From positions 1 to 20,835 of the forward strand of contig JAEYWK010000055.1 in the NCBI GenBank assembly GCA_023431345.1: a stretch of DNA of 20,835 nt, given 5' to 3'. The translations under genes and the position numbers were made by a program. Below the pieces are notes generated by a model. That model ran no database searches, had not been told where the DNA came from, and worked only from the letters and a program-made list of their open reading frames with translations. Every line of letters begins with the position of its first letter. The stretch's first letter is position 1. Origin of the DNA: Pseudomonadota bacterium. GTDB taxonomy: Bacteria > Myxococcota_A > Polyangia > Polyangiales > Polyangiaceae. This document shows positions 1 through 7,453 of the stretch, one piece after another.

Positions 1-1924
1 GCTCGACCGGCAGCGCCGCGAGCTGGGCGCGGAGGAGCCGCGCGCGCGCTTCGTTGCCGGCGGCGGCGGCGGCGCGCGTGACCACGCCGCGCAGCTCCGC
101 GACGTGAGCTAGACCGCGCTCGCTGGCCTCTTCCCACTCTTCCAGCTGCTGTTCGACCGGCGCGCTGGCCTTCACGTTCGGAGGTAGCGCGAGCTCGAGC
201 GTGAGCTTTGCGCGCGCCAGCGCCTCCTTCGCGGCCGGCAGATGTCGCTTCGTCGTGCGCTTGTAGTGCTGCTCGACGGCGCGAACGGCGGCGGCAGACG
301 GCGGCGCTTCGCACAGCTCACTGAGCAGCCGCAGCCGCTTTTCGAGCCCTTCTAGACCGAGCAAGATCGCGGTGGCGTGGGGCTTGCTCAGGGGCGCGAT
401 GCTCAGGGGCGCGAGCGGTTCGTCCGCGTGCGGCGCGCACTCTGCCAGCTCCTGCTCGATGCGCGCTCGCTTCGCGGCGCGCTCGAGCGCGCTGCGGCGC
501 GGCGCGAGCAGGCCATCCAGCGCGTCGCGCGCGGCGTTGAAGCGCGCCTTGGCTCGGCCCAAGCGGGCCTCGCGCTCGGCTTGCGACGCACTCTGCGCGC
601 TCTGCAGCCACCCGAGCGCTCGCCGCAGCTGAGCCGCCAAATGATGCTCACACACTTGGCGGCTGCCGACGCGGAGCGCGAGCGGCAGCCCGCGAGGAGT
701 GTCGAGAGGCTCGAGCACGTTGTCGACCGCGCGATTGTTGCTGCTCGTGACGAGAAAGAGCTCCGCGCGCTGGGCGCCACCGCTGAGCAGCGCCTCCACC
801 TGCCGCACCAGGTGCTCGGCGCAAAGGTGCAAGATCAAGCGAGTCTTCCCCGTGCCGGGCGGGCCTTGCACGGCGCTCAGGGGCGAGCCCCAGAAGGCCT
901 CCGCCGCCGCTCGTTGGCTGACCGAGAGCGGCGGTCCGGGGAACAGCGCTCGCTGTGGCGCCGCGCCGGCGGGCAGCGGCTGACCCGTCAAATAGGCTCC
1001 GAGGGGCGTCGCTAGCTGAATGGCAGTGCGCCCGCCATCCAGCAGCGCCTCGAGCTCACGCTGCAAGTGCCACGTCGTCTTCGCCCGGGTCGCGTCGATC
1101 ACGATGCCGACCGAGTAGACGCGCGCGCGTGATTGGGTTGGCTCGAGTAGTCGGCGCAGCGCGGCCGTGAGTCGCTCGAGCCAAGCTTGAAGCTCGCTCT
1201 GATCGTCCTTGACGCTCGCGAGCAGCCGCGTCGCGTAGTCGGACGTGCTCTCGGGCTCGGAGCGGCGCCGGCTCGCGACGTCTTCGAGCATCACCGTGAG
1301 CAGACCGAGCATTTGCCGCTCCGAGACGCTCGGTAGGCGGCGGAGCGCTTCGTAGAAGGCGTCGAGACTCTCGGTTGGCACGCCGAGCGGGTGACGCAGC
1401 GCGCGCGTGTCGACGAAGAACGGCCACCCCCCGCTCGCCGGCGGCGCGCGGGTCAGCCGGGCTTCCTCGGGAGGGGCGGGGTAGGCTCCGCGCTGTCGCT
1501 CCGCACGCGTTGGGGCGCGAAACGGCGGCGAAACGGCGCTACCGAAGCGCAGCTGCACCGGGCAGCGCACGACGCCTGCCAGCTCACCCTGCGGCAAATG
1601 CAGCACCGGGAAGCACAAAAGATGAGCCGCGTCGTCGCCGTCGTCGGCCCCGCGCCGGTATTGACCGTACAGCCACGACTCGAAGAAGGCGCTCAGCTCG
1701 GCGTCGAACGCCCGCGTCAGCTGAGCTTGCTTCGTCAGCAGCCCCTCGAGCGGCGCGTCGAGGGGCAGCTTGAAGTAATCCTGACCGGTGGTCGGCTGCT
1801 CGAGGCGCGGCGCGGCGAGGCCGCGGGCCGGGGGTCGGGCTTGGGGCCGCGCTTGCAGCGATTCTTCGAGCTGCAGAGCGGCGAGCCAGTAGCGCAGCAC
1901 CTCGTTCGCTTGTGTCAGGTTCAC
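1..1924 (-). CDS. DNA2/NAM7-like superfamily 1 helicase/ATPase, 5' part, runs off left edge
   Basis: The minus-strand frame is open from position 1 to a GTG at 1922-1924, giving about 641 residues with no stop before the window ends. A Shine-Dalgarno-like GAGGTG (1932-1937) lies 7 nt upstream and decides this start. The first 350 residues are unfamiliar. They include a region ending in SVGIVIDATRAKTTWHLQ, probably an accessory N-terminal domain. A textbook Walker A, GPPGTGKT, follows at residues 354-361 (plus-strand 842-865). After it comes LVTSSNNRAVDNVLEPL, matching motif Ia of DNA2/NAM7 (AAA_11/AAA_12) helicases. A charged, probably coiled-coil stretch (roughly residues 430-620) then separates motif Ia from the Walker B and helicase motifs, which must lie beyond the edge. 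The family unwinds DNA or RNA using ATP; the role here is unknown. The coiled-coil insertion resembles defence-associated or uncharacterised large helicases, but the missing C-terminus prevents a finer call. Confidence 0.85.
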   Translation of the reverse strand, partial: MNLTQANEVLRYWLAALQLEESLQARPQARPPARGLAAPRLEQPTTGQDYFKLPLDAPLEGLLTKQAQLTRAFDAELSAFFESWLYGQYRRGADDGDDAAHLLCFPVLHLPQGELAGVVRCPVQLRFGSAVSPPFRAPTRAERQRGAYPAPPEEARLTRAPPASGGWPFFVDTRALRHPLGVPTESLDAFYEALRRLPSVSERQMLGLLTVMLEDVASRRRSEPESTSDYATRLLASVKDDQSELQAWLERLTAALRRLLEPTQSRARVYSVGIVIDATRAKTTWHLQRELEALLDGGRTAIQLATPLGAYLTGQPLPAGAAPQRALFPGPPLSVSQRAAAEAFWGSPLSAVQGPPGTGKTRLILHLCAEHLVRQVEALLSGGAQRAELFLVTSSNNRAVDNVLEPLDTPRGLPLALRVGSRQVCEHHLAAQLRRALGWLQSAQSASQAEREARLGRAKARFNAARDALDGLLAPRRSALERAAKRARIEQELAECAPHADEPLAPLSIAPLSKPHATAILLGLEGLEKRLRLLSELCEAPPSAAAVRAVEQHYKRTTKRHLPAAKEALARAKLTLELALPPNVKASAPVEQQLEEWEEASERGLAHVAELRGVVTRAAAAAGNEARARLLRAQLAALPVE

Positions 1925-2289
1925 TGGCTCACACCTCGAGCACGGCGCGCAGGCGCGCTTCTCCGAGGCAGTCGCTGGGCTTGGTCACGGCGTCACCCGA
2001 GTATCCAGCGCCCGGGCCGGCAAGTCGAGCCGCACGCGGAAGCGCGCGCTGCCCCGCTCGATGCGTAGCCCCAGCGCGTCGTGAGCGACGAGCCGTAGAG
2101 CGGGTCAGAAGGGAACAGTGTGCGTCGTTTCGAGGCTCCAATCCGTCGTGAGCTACCAGTGTTCGGTCGGTGCGTGTGGTGCCATGTCGCGCGTGGTGCC
2201 ACGTTCTCCGCGCTGTGCGCCTCTCGAGCCAAGCATTTTTAGCAAGCTGCGCGAGATTCATGAGCGGGTTTGCTCGCCAAGCGGGACTA
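1925..2289. other. Intergenic region between divergent helicase and DUF1592 operon
   Basis: This stretch of about 365 nt separates two divergent genes and must hold both promoters, but I see no convincing -35/-10 pair. It contains the possible gene remnant at 1985-2103. It also has an imperfect repeat of about 22 bp on the minus strand (2077-2098 and 2138-2159, about 17 of 22 identical) around the shared core GCTCACGACG. A short AT-richer patch lies at 2233-2242. Nothing else is recognisable. Confidence 0.5.
1985..2103 (-). pseudogene. Possible remnant of a gene upstream of the helicase
   Basis: Reading the minus strand, the frame ending at the TGA at 1985-1987 gives LRLVAHDALGLRIERGS followed by ARFRVRLDLPARALDTRVTP. 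Its composition is protein-like, but a stop lies immediately upstream near 2101-2103, so no complete gene can be built. A 19-codon frame (GTG at 1986-1988, stop at 1929-1931) overlaps that stop and sits just before the helicase GTG. The chain of overlapping short frames could be the decayed 3' end of a former operon partner, or chance openness in GC-rich DNA. The function cannot be named. Confidence 0.25.
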
Positions 2290-2309
2290 TCACTACTGGT
2301 AGGTGAATC
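2290..2309 (+). promoter_or_regulatory. Ribosome-binding leader of the DUF1592 gene, shared with 9180-9199
   Basis: The 20 bases just before the ATG at 2310 recur at 9180-9199 with one mismatch. The 3' part, TAGGTGAATC, contains AGGTGA complementary to the 16S 3' tail, with AGG placed 6 nt before the ATG, so it is a good ribosome-binding site here. At the second copy the same bases precede another exported lipoprotein but overlap its GTG start instead. Confidence 0.55.
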
Positions 2310-3995
2310 ATGCGGCACTTCACGTGCGTGGTGTTTGTGGGGCTCGTGGGTTGCACGGCGTCCCTCGACGGAGAAAGCGGGGGCCCTTCTGGCGGGCCCC
2401 AAACGCCGAATGGTGGCGGAAGCTCAGGGGGATCGAGCGGCGTAGCCGGCAGCACCAGCTCGGGCGGGGTCGCCATGCTGCCAGGAGGGGTCACGCTTGA
2501 CGGTAAGCCCGAATTTTTCCGCGTAGTCCGGCTCACTCACGAGCAATGGGAGAACGCAGCGCGTGACTTGCTGCAGCTTCCCCAAATCTCCGGCCTGTCG
2601 AGCGGCTTCGCGCCTGACCCTCCCGACGGCAAGTTCCGCAACAATGAGCATGCCCTCTACGTGACGGAGACGCTCTGGACCGACTACCAGCGCGTCGCTG
2701 AGCAGCTCGCGGAGCAGGTCACGAAAGACGCTGCCGCGCTCGCCCGCCTGGGCAGCGCTCAAGACAGCGCGGGCTTCATCCGCAAGCTCGGCCACGCCGC
2801 CTACCGGCGCGCCTTGTTGCCCGAGGAAGAGCAACGCTACGTGGCGCTCTACGCCGCGGGAGGCGACTACTTCGGCAGCGGCAACGCCTTCGCCGACGGC
2901 GCGCGGGTGGTGATCGAGAGCTTGCTTCAATCACCTCACTTTCTCTATCGCGTGGAGCTGACACCCAAAGGCCAGCGCCTGAGCGGTGCCGAGCTGGCGA
3001 CGAAGCTATCGCTCCTTTTTCGCGATACCCCGCCGGATGCGACGCTGCTGGCGTCGGCGGAGCAGGGTGGCCTCGCGGACGAAGCGAAGCTGAAGAGCGC
3101 GGCCGCTCAGCTCTTGGGAGGCGACGGCGCGCGTCCCATCGTCGAGCGCTTTCACTCGCAGCTCTTCGGTCTCGGGCGCTACACCTCGATCGCCAAGGAT
3201 GCCGAGCGCTTTCCGAGCTACAACGCCGCCACCTTGAACGGCAACTTGGAGCAAGCCGACAAGCTGTTCTTCTATCGCCTCTTCCAGGATGGGCAGGGCT
3301 ATCGTGATCTCTTGACCTCGCGGCTCGCGTTCGTGAACCAAGACAGCGCGCCCTTCTACGGTCTCACCGCGACCGGTAGCGAGCTGAGCGAGGTCATGCT
3401 CGACGAGAGCCGCCCTGGCTTCCTCACTCGGGTCGGCTTTTTGGCCCTGAATGCCACCCTGCAAGATCCCGATCCCATCCACCGCGGGGTCGACATCACG
3501 CGCCGGCTGCTGTGCCGCACGCTCGTGCCTCCGCCCGGCGTCATCCCGCCCCTGCCGGATTTCGTGCCGGGGCAGACGAACCGCGAGCGCGTTCAGGCGC
3601 ACACCGGAGAAGGGTTTTGTGGCGGCTGCCACAACAGCCTGATCAACCCCGTCGGCTTTGCGTTCGAAGGTTTCGACGCGGTCGGCAAAGCGCGCACGAC
3701 CGACAACGGCAAGCCGGTCGACACCACCGGCGCTTACGATTTCGGCGCTGGCATCACCCCCTTCAAAGACGCCGCGGAGCTGACCGCGCTGCTGGCAGAG
3801 AGCCAGGAAGCACATGGCTGCTATGCAGCAAATTTGAGCGAATTCGCGCTGGGGCGCGACGTGGCCGGAGGCGACGCGGCGCTGGTCACCGCCTTGCAAC
3901 AGGCGAGCGTGGCCGAGCGTCGCTCGCTGAAAGACACGCTGCTCGCGATCGTGACCAGCAAAGAATTTACGACCGCGCTCGGAGGATCACCATGA
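2310..3995 (+). CDS. DUF1592/DUF1588-family lipoprotein with CGGCH motif
   Basis: The protein has 561 residues. MRHFTCVVFVGLVGC is a lipoprotein signal with the lipidated Cys at 15, followed by a Gly/Ser-rich linker to about residue 62. The domain order is that of planctomycete/myxobacterial DUF1592 proteins: DUF1587 (PSD3-like, about 66-135, FRVVRLTHEQWENAARDLL); DUF1595 (about 150-215, FIRKLGHAAYRRALLPEE and LLQSPHFLYRVEL); DUF1592 (about 222-350); DUF1588 (about 368-465, GFLTRVGFLALNA through CGGCHNSLINPVGFAFEGFD, with CGGCH at 437-441); and DUF1585 (about 485-555, ending LLAIVTSKEFT). CxxCH can bind c-type haem, so a redox role at the cell surface is possible but unproven. It is the first gene of an operon: its TGA overlaps the ATG of the DUF1552 gene (ATGA at 3992-3995). 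The ATG is fixed by the AGGTGA site. The start is solid; the biochemical function of the family is not established. Confidence 0.92.
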   Translation: MRHFTCVVFVGLVGCTASLDGESGGPSGGPQTPNGGGSSGGSSGVAGSTSSGGVAMLPGGVTLDGKPEFFRVVRLTHEQWENAARDLLQLPQISGLSSGFAPDPPDGKFRNNEHALYVTETLWTDYQRVAEQLAEQVTKDAAALARLGSAQDSAGFIRKLGHAAYRRALLPEEEQRYVALYAAGGDYFGSGNAFADGARVVIESLLQSPHFLYRVELTPKGQRLSGAELATKLSLLFRDTPPDATLLASAEQGGLADEAKLKSAAAQLLGGDGARPIVERFHSQLFGLGRYTSIAKDAERFPSYNAATLNGNLEQADKLFFYRLFQDGQGYRDLLTSRLAFVNQDSAPFYGLTATGSELSEVMLDESRPGFLTRVGFLALNATLQDPDPIHRGVDITRRLLCRTLVPPPGVIPPLPDFVPGQTNRERVQAHTGEGFCGGCHNSLINPVGFAFEGFDAVGKARTTDNGKPVDTTGAYDFGAGITPFKDAAELTALLAESQEAHGCYAANLSEFALGRDVAGGDAALVTALQQASVAERRSLKDTLLAIVTSKEFTTALGGSP

Positions 3996-5386
3996 TCGTA
4001 TCGCGACCGAAGCTATCTCGCCGCAACCTCCTCCGCGGGGCAGGGACGTTGGGCGTCGCCTTGCCGTTCTTGGAGGGCATGCCTTCACGCTCCGCCTGGG
4101 CCGCGGGCGACAGCCCGGTATTTGGTCTGTTCATCTGCACCGCCAACGGTGTCGCTCAGAAGTACGCCAGCGAGCCGGAGACTTTCTGGCCTAGCGCCAC
4201 CGGCGAGCTGACGACCGCTTCGCTCCAGGCGGACGCAGCGAGCCGCAGCACGGGCATCCTCGCCGAGCACGCCAGCAAGCTGCTGATCGTGAAGGGCGTG
4301 AAGTACCCGAGCGTGAGTGGCGGCTGCGGGCACGCGCAGGGCTTGACGATGTGCCTGACGGCGGCGCCGCCCACGGGATCCGCGAACAAGGCCACTTCTA
4401 CCGGTCCTTCCGCGGACACCGTGATCGCGAGCGGCCTGAGCGTCGAGCCGTTGACGCTCTACTCCGGCATGAAGGGCGGCTACATCGACGAGAAGCTGTC
4501 TTTCAGCGCCGCGGGCAAGGTGCGAGCCGCCGAGGGCAACCCGTACAACGTGTATCAGCGCCTGATGGGCCTGTTGAAGCCCGGCACGGGCGAGCCGAGC
4601 GGCGTGGCTGACAAGCTCGCGCTCAAGCGCAAGAGCGTGAACGATCTGGTGCGGGAGGAGCTGAAATGGCTCAAGTCGCGGCCAGAGCTCAGCAAGGCCG
4701 ATCAAGACCGGCTCGACCTGCACTTCACCGCCATTCGCGATCTCGAAAATGGCATGACGGGCATGGGCATATCTTGCTCGGAGGACGGCCTCGATCTCGC
4801 CGCCATTCAAGCGCTGAGCTCCGGCAACGCCTTCAAGGCGAACGGCAAGCTCGAAGAAGTGGCCAAGCTGCAAATGCAGCTCATCGGCCTAGCGTTCGCG
4901 TGCAACTCCACCCGCGTCGCAACGCTTCAGGTCGGTGACGGCACCGATGGCACCCGCTATACCGTCGACGGCAAGCAGCTCGAGAGCTTCCATCACATCA
5001 GTCATCGCATCCGCGGCGACGGGACCACGGGGGAAGCTATCCCTGACGCTGCGAAGCAGCACGCGGCGATCGACCGCATTCGCATGAACACGTTCAAGCA
5101 CCTGCTCGACACCTGGTCCGAGTACAAAACGGAGGCGGGGTCGCTACTCGACCACGGCTTCGCGATGTGGACCAGCCACGTCGCCTCCGGCCCAGCCCAC
5201 GGCTTCAGCGACTTGCCCATCATCATCGCCGGCAACGCCGGGGGCTACCTGAAAACGGGGCAATACATCAACGCCGGTGGCGCCGGGAACAACAAGCTCC
5301 TGAACACGCTGATCACCGCGGCGGGGGTGCCCACGCAGAATTTTGGGCAGGGCAGCGCCGGCTTGATCGACGCGATGCTCGCCTGA
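3992..5386 (+). CDS. DUF1552 family protein, Tat-exported
   Basis: The protein has 464 residues. The start ATG at 3992 overlaps the upstream stop by 4 nt and has GGAGG at 3981-3985, 6 nt before it. The frame stays open for 160 codons further upstream inside the DUF1592 gene, but that stretch is a shadow. The N-terminus has a twin-arginine signal (SRRNLLR at residues 9-15), a hydrophobic GTLGVALPFLEG, and a likely cleavage after AWA at 35-37. The mature protein shows DUF1552 landmarks: FICTANGV, GCGHAQGLTMCLTA, PSADTVIASGL, and a C-terminal LLDHGFAMWTSHVASGPAHG that precedes LPIIIAGNAGGYLKTG. DUF1552 is distantly related to DUF1501/sulfatase-like folds and is nearly always encoded directly after a DUF1592 gene, as here. 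The two are probably co-translated and act together outside the cytoplasm. Activity and substrate are unknown. Confidence 0.93.
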   Translation: MIVSRPKLSRRNLLRGAGTLGVALPFLEGMPSRSAWAAGDSPVFGLFICTANGVAQKYASEPETFWPSATGELTTASLQADAASRSTGILAEHASKLLIVKGVKYPSVSGGCGHAQGLTMCLTAAPPTGSANKATSTGPSADTVIASGLSVEPLTLYSGMKGGYIDEKLSFSAAGKVRAAEGNPYNVYQRLMGLLKPGTGEPSGVADKLALKRKSVNDLVREELKWLKSRPELSKADQDRLDLHFTAIRDLENGMTGMGISCSEDGLDLAAIQALSSGNAFKANGKLEEVAKLQMQLIGLAFACNSTRVATLQVGDGTDGTRYTVDGKQLESFHHISHRIRGDGTTGEAIPDAAKQHAAIDRIRMNTFKHLLDTWSEYKTEAGSLLDHGFAMWTSHVASGPAHGFSDLPIIIAGNAGGYLKTGQYINAGGAGNNKLLNTLITAAGVPTQNFGQGSAGLIDAMLA

Positions 5387-5391
5387 GCGCC

Positions 5392-5418
5392 GCCCGCGAG
5401 GGCGACTGCTTCGCGGGC
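5392..5418. terminator. Hairpin between convergent genes, possible bidirectional terminator
   Basis: GCCCGCGA (5392-5399) pairs perfectly with TCGCGGGC (5411-5418) around an 11-nt loop. It lies 6 nt after the DUF1552 stop and before the 3' end of the convergent DUF1206 gene. There is no T-run, so termination efficiency is uncertain. Confidence 0.45.
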
Positions 5419-5440
5419 CGTTGTCGCCGCTAGTGCGCCC

Positions 5441-6283
5441 TTAGCGCACGATGCGCCGGTAGCGCGCCTGGATGAGTTGGTAGCAGGCGAACGCGATCAG
5501 GCCGACGGCGATGACCGCGAACAGCGCGCCCCCGAGCGGCGCCTCGCGCACCGTGGCCAGCGACTCACCGAAGCTCTTGGCTTGGCCGGCGTTCGAGTGC
5601 AGCGCAGCCAGCAGCAGGAACGCGCCCGCGATGCCGCCGACGACCGCGCGGGCGGCGATACCGAAGCGACTCAGACGCACGACCCAGGCTCGCGCAGAGG
5701 ACGAGAGGGGAGAGAGGTCGAGCTGCTCGTCGAGCTTGCTGCGCCAGGCGCACCACAGCTGGTGTGCGGCCACGCCGAACAGCACCGCGCCGACGCCGGC
5801 CACGAGCCACGGCCCGAGCGGCGTCCAGCTCAAGAGCGACGCGGTAGCGCTGCGAGTCTCTTCCCCTCCGCGCTCCTGACCGTTTCCGCTCGCCACGCTC
5901 AGCGCGAACACGCCGAGGCCCGCGTGCACCAGCGCCACCGCGGCCCAGCCGATGCGCTTGACGGCGCGCAGGCCGCGCGCCTGGCGCTCGGGATCGACGA
6001 CGACTTGGTAGAGCCGGAACAGCGAGAGCCCGAACAGCCCCACGCTCGCCAGCACGAGGAGCACGCGCCCGAACGGCTGTCGATACAGCTCCACCAGGGC
6101 GCCTTTGCCGTCCGTGATCTCGCCGCCGTAACCGAACGCGGCGAGCGCGGCCAGACCACCAATCGCAAAATAGAGATACGCCTGCGTGGCGTAGCCCGCT
6201 CGCGCCAGCCACTCGAACGGGCGACCGTGCTCGCGCACGACCCGCCGGAGCTGCTGCGCCGGAACCTGCGTCGTCGACGTCAT
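5441..6283 (-). CDS. DUF1206 family six-helix membrane protein
   Basis: The protein has 280 residues with the start at the ATG at 6281-6283 (MTSTTQVPAQ). The frame continues 16 codons upstream to another ATG at 6331, but that part (MDSGANGWHSTCSARA) looks non-coding. Six hydrophobic segments occur as three pairs at about residues 31-52, 71-93, 111-132, 155-180, 206-229 and 249-271. Each first segment begins with a GxA-type pattern (RAGYATQAYLYFAIGG, RIGWAAVALVHAGLG, RFGIAARAVVGGIAG), which is the triple repeat typical of DUF1206. These are inner-membrane proteins of unknown function, often near stress genes. A basic N-terminal tail precedes the first helix. A good promoter sits about 140 nt upstream, so it is transcribed independently of the ArsR-AHSA1 pair behind it. 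Confidence 0.9.
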   Translation of the reverse strand: MTSTTQVPAQQLRRVVREHGRPFEWLARAGYATQAYLYFAIGGLAALAAFGYGGEITDGKGALVELYRQPFGRVLLVLASVGLFGLSLFRLYQVVVDPERQARGLRAVKRIGWAAVALVHAGLGVFALSVASGNGQERGGEETRSATASLLSWTPLGPWLVAGVGAVLFGVAAHQLWCAWRSKLDEQLDLSPLSSSARAWVVRLSRFGIAARAVVGGIAGAFLLLAALHSNAGQAKSFGESLATVREAPLGGALFAVIAVGLIAFACYQLIQARYRRIVR

Positions 6284-6370
6284 GGCCCTGGCAGAGCAAG
6301 TCGAGTGCCACCCGTTTGCACCCGAGTCCACTGTCCGAAGCCGCGCGGCCTACCCGCCGACGCTCGCGTC

Positions 6371-6398
6371 AATTTGTCTCGCCGAAGAGAATTGTCTC
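6371..6398 (+). repeat. Short direct repeat in the DUF1206 5' leader
   Basis: AATTTGTCTC (6371-6380) recurs as AATTGTCTC (6390-6398), 19 nt apart. It is downstream of the predicted start point and inside the untranslated leader of the DUF1206 mRNA. It could be a regulator-binding site; no regulator is indicated. Confidence 0.3.
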
Positions 6399-6419
6399 CT
6401 TCGACGCTCGGCGTGCTTG

Positions 6420-6448
6420 GCTATAAAACGCCGATCGCTAGCTATCAA
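6420..6448 (-). promoter_or_regulatory. Predicted sigma70-type promoter for DUF1206 gene
   Basis: On the minus strand TTGATA (6443-6448; 5 of 6 with TTGACA) is followed after exactly 17 nt by TATAGC (6420-6425; 4 of 6 with TATAAT). The region is noticeably AT-richer than its surroundings. Transcription would start near 6413 and leave a leader of about 130 nt before the ATG at 6283. Confidence 0.55.
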
Positions 6449-6454
6449 CGCCGG

Positions 6455-6952
6455 CTATTCAGGTAGCTGTCGCAAGAAGTAGTCGCGCTGCGACGGGTAG
6501 TAGTCGTCGAAGCTCGGCTTGGGAGCGCCCGCGCGCGCCGCGACCAGCATGTCGAGGTAATATTCCCACCCCGGGCCCACGTCTCCGACGATCTTCGCGT
6601 CGTCGAGGTGTTGAACGAAGGTGAGGGTCGTCGTGTCGCCCGTGCGCTGGAGGCGAAGCTCGATGTGCCAGCTGCCTTGCTCGTCGTTCGTCGAGACGAC
6701 GAGGCGGCGCGGCGGCTCGCAGACCTCGATGTGCATCGCGGACGTGGCGTCACCTTGCTCGAACAGCATGCGAAATTGCACGGTTTTGCCGGCCCCGGGC
6801 TCGCCCGTGAATGTGCCGATCCAGCGCGACAAGCTCTCGGGATCGGTGATGCTCTGCCACACGTCTTCGGGCGGTGCTTTGAAGTGCCGTTCGAACGCGA
6901 GCTCGGCGCGGCTTCCGAGGAGGTTGAGACGGCCGGTGGGCTTGGGGCTCAT
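6455..6952 (-). CDS. AHSA1/SRPBCC-fold protein (activator of Hsp90 ATPase homologue 1-like)
   Basis: The protein has 165 residues. The core from about residue 18 to 140 reads as an AHSA1-type START/SRPBCC domain: AELAFERHFKAPPEDVWQSI, then SLSRWIGTFTGEPGAGKTVQFRM, a beta-strand run with SWHIELRLQRTGDTTTLTFVQHL, and the long C-terminal helix GPGWEYYLDMLVAA. Such domains form a hydrophobic cavity for small ligands. In bacteria they are typically encoded after an ArsR repressor, and that is the case here: the ATG overlaps the stop of the upstream ArsR gene by 4 nt (6949-6952), so translation is coupled. The C-terminal tail, SFDDYYPSQRDYFLRQLPE, is usual for the family. The natural ligand is unknown. 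Confidence 0.92.
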   Translation of the reverse strand: MSPKPTGRLNLLGSRAELAFERHFKAPPEDVWQSITDPESLSRWIGTFTGEPGAGKTVQFRMLFEQGDATSAMHIEVCEPPRRLVVSTNDEQGSWHIELRLQRTGDTTTLTFVQHLDDAKIVGDVGPGWEYYLDMLVAARAGAPKPSFDDYYPSQRDYFLRQLPE

Positions 6953-7344
6953 GCTATGTCTTTCTTTCGTTGCTTGCCGCGGGTGCGGTCGTGCTCGAAG
7001 CGAGCCTGAGCTTCAAGGGTGCGCCGCCGCCGAGTGGTACGATGCACCTCCGTGGCGAGAGCGTCGAAGCGCTGCTGCCAGAGCGGCGGAGCTGCGCGAA
7101 GCTCGCGCAGGAAGGCTTCGAGCTCCGCCAGCGGCGCGAGCTGGGCGCGGTACTCTCGCTCGCGGCCGCACACACGCTGGCGCACGAGCCCCGCTTCGCG
7201 CAGCACGCGCAGGTGACGGCTGACCGCGGGGCGACTGACCGAGAACGCGGCCGCGATCGCGCCCGCGGTCGCCGAATCATCGCGAAGCCGCCGCAAGATC
7301 TCGCGCCGAATCGGGTCGGCCACGGCCTGGGCAATACGGTCCAC
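6949..7344 (-). CDS. ArsR-family HTH transcriptional repressor
   Basis: The protein has 131 residues with a GTG start at 7342-7344. The N-terminal winged helix is clear: MDRIAQAVADPIRREILRRL, then TAGAIAAAFSVSRPAVSRHL with the recognition helix at about residues 38-48, followed by RVLREAGLVRQR and the wing REREYRAQLAPL. The C-terminal 50 residues are basic and helical. No CVC-type metal-binding motif is present, so this is not a metal sensor of the classic ArsR kind. It belongs to the type paired with AHSA1 proteins, which often respond to organic ligands. It is the first gene of a two-gene operon with the AHSA1 gene. A perfect palindrome lies 8 nt before its start, within the promoter, strongly suggesting autorepression. 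No Shine-Dalgarno sequence is visible and the message may be leaderless. Confidence 0.93.
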   Translation of the reverse strand: MDRIAQAVADPIRREILRRLRDDSATAGAIAAAFSVSRPAVSRHLRVLREAGLVRQRVCGREREYRAQLAPLAELEAFLRELRAAPPLWQQRFDALATEVHRTTRRRRTLEAQARFEHDRTRGKQRKKDIA

Positions 7345-7350
7345 GGCGAA

Positions 7351-7379
7351 TATGTAACAACGTTGTTACACGTTGTCGA
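7351..7379 (-). promoter_or_regulatory. Promoter of arsR-AHSA1 operon with palindromic operator in the spacer
   Basis: TCGACA (7374-7379, minus strand, 5 of 6 with TTGACA), a 17-nt spacer and TACATA (7351-7356, 3 of 6 with TATAAT) form a plausible promoter. The 18-bp perfect palindrome TGTAACAACGTTGTTACA at 7353-7370 fills most of the spacer and overlaps the -10 element, so a bound dimer would block RNA polymerase. The start point would fall at about the GTG, giving a leaderless message. Confidence 0.7.
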
Positions 7380-7421
7380 GCGCGGAGAGCAGCAGCCATC
7401 GGGCAGGTCAGCGCCTTGCGC

Positions 7422-7453
7422 AGCGCTCAGCGGTCAGCCGCCAGCGATCAGCC
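7422..7453. repeat. Heptanucleotide tandem repeat
   Basis: Four and a half degenerate copies of AGCGNTC (AGCGCTC, AGCGGTC, AGCCGCC, AGCGATC, AGCC) run into the last codons of the propeller gene, whose stop is at 7448-7450. They lie between the 3' end of that gene and the arsR promoter. No function is visible; such arrays can expand or contract by slippage. Confidence 0.5.

Noticed and set aside
377..2068. Long plus-strand frames opposite the helicase
   Set aside because: They are Arg/Ala-rich shadows of the minus-strand frame that carries Walker A and motif Ia.
3512..3991. Upstream extension of the DUF1552 frame by 160 codons
   Set aside because: It lies wholly inside the DUF1592 gene in another frame, is Arg-rich, and the Tat signal plus GGAGG site fix the start at 3992.
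6949..7344. Metal-sensing ArsR
   Set aside because: No Cys-based metal site is present and the partner is an AHSA1 protein rather than a transporter or reductase.
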